A stretch of DNA of 10,171 nucleotides from an uncultured Flammeovirgaceae bacterium (lineage in GTDB: Bacteria; Bacteroidota; Bacteroidia; Cytophagales; Cyclobacteriaceae). The stretch lies in NCBI GenBank assembly GCA_937138955.1, contig CAKZPJ010000507.1, positions 1 to 10,171 of the forward strand, read 5' to 3'. The position numbers and the translations under genes are program-made. A model generated the notes under the pieces. That model saw only the letters and a list, made by a program, of their open reading frames with translations. It did not search any database and had not been told where the DNA came from. Below, piece after piece: positions 6,851 to 10,171 of this stretch; within the stretch, counting starts at the first letter, position 1, and each line of letters starts with the position of its first letter.

Positions 6851-7819
6851 ATGAAAAATTATGACGTTTTTTCCGAACTTGGATTGCTTAGTTTGGGCAG
6901 TCGGTTAAAGCGGTTGAGTGATCAAATGATGTATCAAGTAAGTGATATCTATCGCCATCGCCATATTGATTTTGAACCCAGTTGGCTGCCAATATTTTCG
7001 CTATTGCAAGATGGTAAAGCTCGACCAGTCACTGATATTAGCCAAACTTTAGGACTTGCTCATCCTTCGGTGATACAAATCACGAACGCTATGATTAAAA
7101 AAGGAGTAGTTTTTTCCCAAAAAGATCCGGCAGATTCTCGTCGGCGGTTGATACAACTGACTGAAAGTGGAAAAGGTATGCGAACTAATTTAGCCGAAGT
7201 CTGGGATGATATTCGGCAGTCTGTAAATCAAATAATGGAGGAAGCTAACTGTAATTTGCTTCAGGATATTGAAGCAGTAGAGGAAGTACTAACTCATCAG
7301 AACCTGTTTCATCGAACCGAGAAGCAGCGTTTATCGTCATTACCTAAAGTGGAAGTCGTTTCTTACGAAGACGAGATTCATTGGCAAGTGTTTAGAGATT
7401 TGAACGTAGCCTGGGTGCAGCGATGGTTTACCATGGAAACAGCCGATTATGAGGTGCTGGATTATCCTCAGGAGAATATTATTGACCCCGGTGGGGCAAT
7501 TCTAATGGCAAAACTAAATGGGGAAGTGGTAGGCACTTGTGCCCTTATTAAAGTAAATGATCGCTTATTTGAGTTGTCAAAAATGGCAGTTGCCGAGGAA
7601 GCTCGGGGAAGTGGCATAGGCTGGCAGTTGGGAAAAGCCACTTTAGAAAAGGCGAGAGATCTAGGCGCAAATGAAGTAAAATTATACTCTAACGATATTC
7701 TGAAACCTGCTCTCCGCCTATACCAAAAACTAGGATTTCAGCAGGTGCCACTTGATGCTGAAGCGGAAAAGTACCAGCGATCTAACGTAAAAATGGAAAT
7801 GAACCTAACCGTAAAATAA
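6851..7819 (+). CDS. MarR regulator fused to GNAT acetyltransferase
   Basis: A 322-residue two-domain protein. Residues about 5-150 form a MarR-type winged helix (SELGLLSLGSRLKRLSD at the dimer helix, recognition region LGLAHPSVIQITNAMIKKGVV, wing KDPADSRRRLIQLTESG). Residues about 167-322 form a GNAT domain with motif A LSKMAVAEEARGSGIGWQLG (acetyl-CoA loop RGSGIG) and motif B NDILKPALRLYQKLGFQQV. The ATG at 6851 is chosen because family members start just before SELGxLxLGSRL; the upstream in-frame extension to 6725 would run through the palindrome and candidate promoter. Such fusions are frequent in Bacteroidota; the acetyl acceptor is unknown and could be a small amine, an antibiotic or a protein. 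It lies 135 bases after the MocR gene and 79 before the alkylation-repair pair, which has its own promoter candidate, so a shared role is uncertain. Confidence 0.9.
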   Translation: MKNYDVFSELGLLSLGSRLKRLSDQMMYQVSDIYRHRHIDFEPSWLPIFSLLQDGKARPVTDISQTLGLAHPSVIQITNAMIKKGVVFSQKDPADSRRRLIQLTESGKGMRTNLAEVWDDIRQSVNQIMEEANCNLLQDIEAVEEVLTHQNLFHRTEKQRLSSLPKVEVVSYEDEIHWQVFRDLNVAWVQRWFTMETADYEVLDYPQENIIDPGGAILMAKLNGEVVGTCALIKVNDRLFELSKMAVAEEARGSGIGWQLGKATLEKARDLGANEVKLYSNDILKPALRLYQKLGFQQVPLDAEAEKYQRSNVKMEMNLTVK

Positions 7820-7868
7820 GCCGTCTAGATGTCGCAACTTTCGGGTGTTTTCCCTCACTTTTCATTTC

Positions 7869-7876
7869 TACATTTG
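7869..7876 (+). promoter_or_regulatory. -7 promoter box of the alkylation-repair operon
   Basis: TACATTTG is an exact match to the Bacteroidota -7 box TAnnTTTG. Transcription would start near 7883, leaving a short leader of about 16 bases to the ATG at 7899. A -33 TTG at the usual distance is not clear; only the T-rich GTGTTTTCC (7845-7853) lies there. The position of this box also argues against any translation start upstream of it. Confidence 0.5.
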
Positions 7877-7898
7877 TTCTATCACTAACAAAACAGAA

Positions 7899-8759
7899 AT
7901 GAATACTCAAGATCGTATCAACTTTGACCGCATTGCCGAGGCCATTACGTATATCCGAGATAATTACCAGTCGCAACCTAGTTTAGATGAGGTGGCCGAA
8001 CAAATTCATGTCAGCCAGTTTCATTTCCAGCGTATGTTCTCGGAGTGGGCGGGAACTAGCCCTAAGAAATTTTTACAGTACATCAGTCTGAAGCACGCAA
8101 AAAAACTGTTGAAAGACAATCAGGCTACACTATTCGAAACGGCTCACAAAACCGGACTTTCGGGTACCAGCCGATTGCACGACTTGTTTATCAATATTGA
8201 AGGAATGACCCCAGCGGAGTACAAAAACGGGGGTAAAAACCTGGCGATCAACTATAGCTTTGCCGAAAGCCCGTTCGGTAACGTAATCGTAGCATCTACT
8301 CCCAAAGGTATTTGTCATTTAGCCTTTTCGATTGACGATGATGCAGCTCTCGCCACATTACAAGATCAGTTCCCTAATGCGAGTTTTCAGCAGAAGCTAG
8401 ACTTAATACAGCAGGAAGCCCTGTTCATCTTCACCCACAACTGGCCGCAGTTACTTAAAATAAAGCTTCACCTGAAAGGAACTCAATTTCAACTCAAAGT
8501 ATGGGAAGCACTACTAAAAATTCCAATGGGTCAGTTTTCCACCTACGGCAGCATTGCCCAGCAGATTGATCACGCCCGAGCATCCCGAGCGGTAGGTTCG
8601 GCAGTAGGCAGCAATCCCGTCGCTTTTCTAATTCCTTGTCACCGGGTCATTCAGTCTACTGGTCACATTGGGCAGTACCACTGGGGAAGCACTCGAAAAA
8701 CTGCGATCATTGGCTGGGAAGGTGCGAAAAATGAAGAATTACAACATGAATCTATTTGA
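7899..8759 (+). CDS. AraC-type HTH / methylated-DNA-[protein]-cysteine S-methyltransferase fusion (Ada-like)
   Basis: A 286-residue protein with an AraC/XylS HTH domain (about 10-110: SLDEVAEQIHVSQFHFQRMFSEWAG..., second helix-turn-helix around LFETAHKTGLSG) and an Ogt/MGMT domain (about 117-275). The methyl-acceptor is Cys247 in IPCHRVI; the Arg finger Arg230 (RAVGSAVGSNPV) and Tyr216 (FSTYG) are also present. It takes the methyl group from O6-methylguanine (and possibly O4-methylthymine) in a one-shot reaction. Compared with E. coli Ada (354 residues) the N-terminal zinc/Cys domain that accepts methyl from phosphotriesters is absent, so how the HTH is switched is unclear. The ATG at 7899 follows an exact TAnnTTTG box at a short leader distance; the upstream frame to 7845 would overlap that promoter. 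The AlkB gene overlaps its 3' end by 14 bases, indicating one operon. Confidence 0.93.
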   Translation: MNTQDRINFDRIAEAITYIRDNYQSQPSLDEVAEQIHVSQFHFQRMFSEWAGTSPKKFLQYISLKHAKKLLKDNQATLFETAHKTGLSGTSRLHDLFINIEGMTPAEYKNGGKNLAINYSFAESPFGNVIVASTPKGICHLAFSIDDDAALATLQDQFPNASFQQKLDLIQQEALFIFTHNWPQLLKIKLHLKGTQFQLKVWEALLKIPMGQFSTYGSIAQQIDHARASRAVGSAVGSNPVAFLIPCHRVIQSTGHIGQYHWGSTRKTAIIGWEGAKNEELQHESI

Positions 8760-9354
8760 GAACGATATCGATGAGACCGCTAATTTGCTGCCCTACGGCG
8801 GCACCGTTCATTACTACAGTAAGTTACTATCGGCTTCTGAAGCTGATCGCTATTTTAATTGTTTGTTAGATACCATCGCCTGGAAGCACGATGAAGCTGT
8901 GATGTTTGGTAAACACATTATCACTAAACGGAAAGTAGCTTGGTACGGTAACGAAGCTTACAGCTATACCTATTCTAAGAAGACCAAACAAGCTTTACCT
9001 TGGACGGATGAATTACTAGCCTTAAAAGTTTTGATAGAACAAAATACCGAAACTAAATTCAACTCATGCTTGCTGAACCTCTACCACAGCGGCGATGAGG
9101 GAATGGGTTGGCATAGCGATGATGAGAAAACCCTGGCAGAAAACAGTGCGATTGCTTCACTAAGCCTGGGCGCCGAACGCAAATTCTCTTTCCGCCACAA
9201 AGAATCTAAAGAAACGGTGGCTTTGATGTTGGCGCATGGTAGTTTACTAATAATGAAAGACGCTACGCAGACCCATTGGCACCATCAGTTGCCTAAAACT
9301 AAAAAAATAAATCAGCCTCGGATTAATCTAACGTTTAGGAATATGGTGACTTGA
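8746..9354 (+). CDS. AlkB family Fe(II)/2-oxoglutarate-dependent DNA repair dioxygenase
   Basis: A 202-residue enzyme that oxidatively removes methyl groups such as 1-methyladenine and 3-methylcytosine from DNA. Iron ligands are His123 and Asp125 (GWHSDDEK) and His180 (THWHHQLP, aligned with the last H of THWYHSLP in human ALKBH2). Arg192 and Arg198 in PRINLTFR bind 2-oxoglutarate. The N-terminal half contains KHIITKRKVAWYGNEAYSYTYS, typical of the ALKBH2/3-like bacterial group, together with FNSCLLNLYHSGDEGMGWHSD. Start at 8746 (MNLFEND) is chosen because family members begin with this short MxLF peptide; ATG at 8731 (MKNYNMNLF) is a possible alternative. Either start overlaps the preceding methyltransferase gene, so translational coupling is likely. 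Cytoplasmic. Together with the upstream gene it parallels the ada-alkB operon of E. coli. No residues appear missing. Confidence 0.93.
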   Translation: MNLFENDIDETANLLPYGGTVHYYSKLLSASEADRYFNCLLDTIAWKHDEAVMFGKHIITKRKVAWYGNEAYSYTYSKKTKQALPWTDELLALKVLIEQNTETKFNSCLLNLYHSGDEGMGWHSDDEKTLAENSAIASLSLGAERKFSFRHKESKETVALMLAHGSLLIMKDATQTHWHHQLPKTKKINQPRINLTFRNMVT

Positions 9355-9413
9355 CATTCTGCGATATTTTCGCCCTGTCTTCTCAAATTATTGCGCCGTA
9401 CATCTAACATAAC
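9355..9413. other. Gap between the AlkB gene and the insertion-sequence remnant
   Basis: I see no gene here. A very short stem GCGA/TCGC (9361-9373, loop TATTT) is the only hairpin and is too weak to call a terminator for the AlkB operon, so transcription may run into the insertion-sequence remnant antisense to its transposase. Confidence 0.3.
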
Positions 9414-9422
9414 GGGTGTACG
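9397..9422. repeat. Short inverted repeat at the insertion-sequence end
   Basis: CGTACA (9397-9402) and TGTACG (9417-9422) are perfect inverted copies separated by 14 bases. Looking slightly wider, the sequence GCCGTACATCT (9396-9406) resembles the reverse complement of the presumed element end (GTCGTACACCC) at 8 of 11 positions. It may be part of the element terminus, a remnant of another end, or chance. Confidence 0.3.
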
Positions 9423-10171
9423 ACATTTTTGCGACAGTCAGTTAGGATGGTAGATAAGGTCCTTGACAAGTTTCCACCGATCGCTTTTGCTCAGGCATCT
9501 CAGCGTTGTCATTTGTTGGGCTCCTCGCATGGTTCACCGTTGCTCGGAAAGCTTCATGCGGTGTTGTATCACATGGCGATGGGCAGCTTCCATTGGCCCG
9601 GAACCGATCAATAAGTTCTGATCCCGATACGTTTTATAGCGCATTCTTTGTAGGTTGTTCTCATAATAGGTGAGCAAGCTACGCTGTGGGTGTCGGGCTT
9701 TTCCTTGACAAGGGGTCAAACTAACGTTTGCCACTACTACCTTGGCTTAGTCAGCGAAGAAAAAGTCTTGTTGTTCTTCTATCCATTCTGAACGCTCAGT
9801 AGGGTCTTTGATTGCTTCTATGGCGAACTTACAAACCTAAAGGTGGCGTCCGCTTGTCCCATATATAAGCATTGCTCTTGCCAATAGGCTGTCATACGGA
9901 AGTCTTCCGGGGTTTGGCACAACACATGACAGTGAGGCACACTGATCTTGCCATACCTACTCTGTAGACTTTTTTTTTCTGATACTTTTTTCTGCCCCAA
10001 CTGAGTGCTGAAATAGTTCCCGACCCATCTGTTGCATAAACTCATCGAGGGAACGCTCATATTCGTAGCCACTCGTTTGTCCTTCCTGAGAAGCAACCCA
10101 AGCATCATAACGCTCAGAAAACATCGCCATCACGTGACCTTTTTTACTTTGACTTTCCATCGCTTTTTCTC
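9414..10171 (-). mobile_element. Decayed insertion sequence, ISKra4-like, running off the right edge
   Basis: The stretch holds a broken minus-strand transposase gene (start codon at 10160, last codon near 9438). The presumed transposon end on the left is GGGTGTACGACATTTTTGCG beginning at 9414, about 24 bases beyond the transposase stop, which is where the terminal repeat of such elements lies. The other end lies outside the window, so the repeat pair and target duplication cannot be checked. The element entered or survives 59 bases downstream of the AlkB gene. Family assignment to ISKra4 rests on the C-terminal peptide pattern LLIGSGPMEAAHRHVIQHRMKLS and is tentative. Confidence 0.6.
9438..10160 (-). 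pseudogene. Transposase pseudogene (ISKra4-like), frameshifted, with stops and an internal deletion
   Basis: Read from 10160 leftward, the N-terminus MESQSKKGHVMAMFSERYD...YEYERSLDEFMQQMGRELFQHSVG runs to an A9 tract (9970-9978), after which the sense frame shifts and continues as SLQSRYGKISVPHCHVLCQTPEDF...EQCLYMGQADATF to about 9835. There it jumps to a C-terminal part: CKFAIEAIKDPTERSEWIEEQ..., an in-frame TAA (about 9748-9750), then LLTYYENNLQRMRYKTYRDQNLLIGSGPMEAAHRH...LSEQR, an in-frame TGA at 9534-9536 where the family has Trp (QRWT), and TMRGAQQMTTLRCLSKSDRWKLV to the final TGA at 9438. Only about 240 codons remain; the central part expected to hold the DDE catalytic residues appears deleted around 9830-9840. 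It cannot make a working transposase. GAGAAAAAG just before the ATG may be the old ribosome binding site. Confidence 0.7.

Noticed and set aside
7845..7898. Earlier start of the HTH-methyltransferase gene at 7845.
   Set aside because: It lies upstream of an exact TAnnTTTG box and adds a hydrophobic stretch that does not fit a DNA-binding protein.
8668..8745. Earlier AlkB start at 8668.
   Set aside because: It would overlap about 90 bases of the methyltransferase domain including conserved residues; the added peptide is a shifted reading of that gene.
9970..9978. Programmed -1 ribosomal frameshift in the transposase.
   Set aside because: Restoring the frame needs a +1 (or -2) change, not -1, and further stops downstream make the product non-functional anyway.
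9818..10160. Two small separate genes on the minus strand (9957-10160 and 9818-10108).
   Set aside because: They overlap in different frames and read as consecutive pieces of one transposase joined across the A9 tract.

Overview
The window looks like a chromosomal segment from a member of the Bacteroidota, probably a Cytophagales-like marine or soil bacterium. The evidence is a SusD/RagB-type outer-membrane lipoprotein C-terminus at the left edge, the lack of clear Shine-Dalgarno sequences, and promoter candidates of the Bacteroidota type (TTG / TAnnTTTG). Several proteins also have the form typical of this phylum: MarR-GNAT and HTH-Ogt fusions, and an ALKBH2-like AlkB. The species cannot be named from sequence reading alone.

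Layout. (1) 1-2750, plus strand: the end of a SusD-like nutrient-binding lipoprotein, then a secreted topaquinone copper amine oxidase with all expected catalytic residues, closed by two tandem terminator-like hairpins. (2) 2775-5182, minus strand: a secreted M20D amidohydrolase, a pyridoxamine-5'-phosphate-oxidase-like (NimA-like) flavoprotein and a small eight-cysteine DUF1272 protein, with gaps of 63 and 77 bases. (3) 5183-6715: a short divergent control region with a perfect 16-bp palindrome, then a MocR/PdxR-type GntR-aminotransferase regulator on the plus strand. (4) 6716-9354, plus strand: a perfect 22-bp palindrome in front of a MarR-GNAT fusion, then an AraC-type-HTH/O6-methylguanine methyltransferase fusion whose end overlaps an AlkB-family dioxygenase. 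(5) 9355-10171: the end of a decayed insertion sequence on the minus strand, running off the right edge.

How the genes may work together. The left block suggests uptake and oxidation of amines or amine-bearing compounds (SusCD-type import plus periplasmic amine oxidase), with a secreted amidohydrolase nearby that could release substrates; the substrate link is inference. The middle block pairs a PLP-dependent regulator with a B6-oxidase-fold flavoprotein and a cysteine-rich protein, a plausible MocR regulator-target set. The right block is a compact alkylation-damage operon, HTH-Ogt followed by AlkB, parallel to E. coli ada-alkB but without the N-terminal AdaA methyl sensor.

I see no CRISPR array, tRNA, rRNA or phage genes. 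The features I would look at first are the two perfect palindromes overlapping promoter candidates and the sensor-less Ada-AlkB operon.
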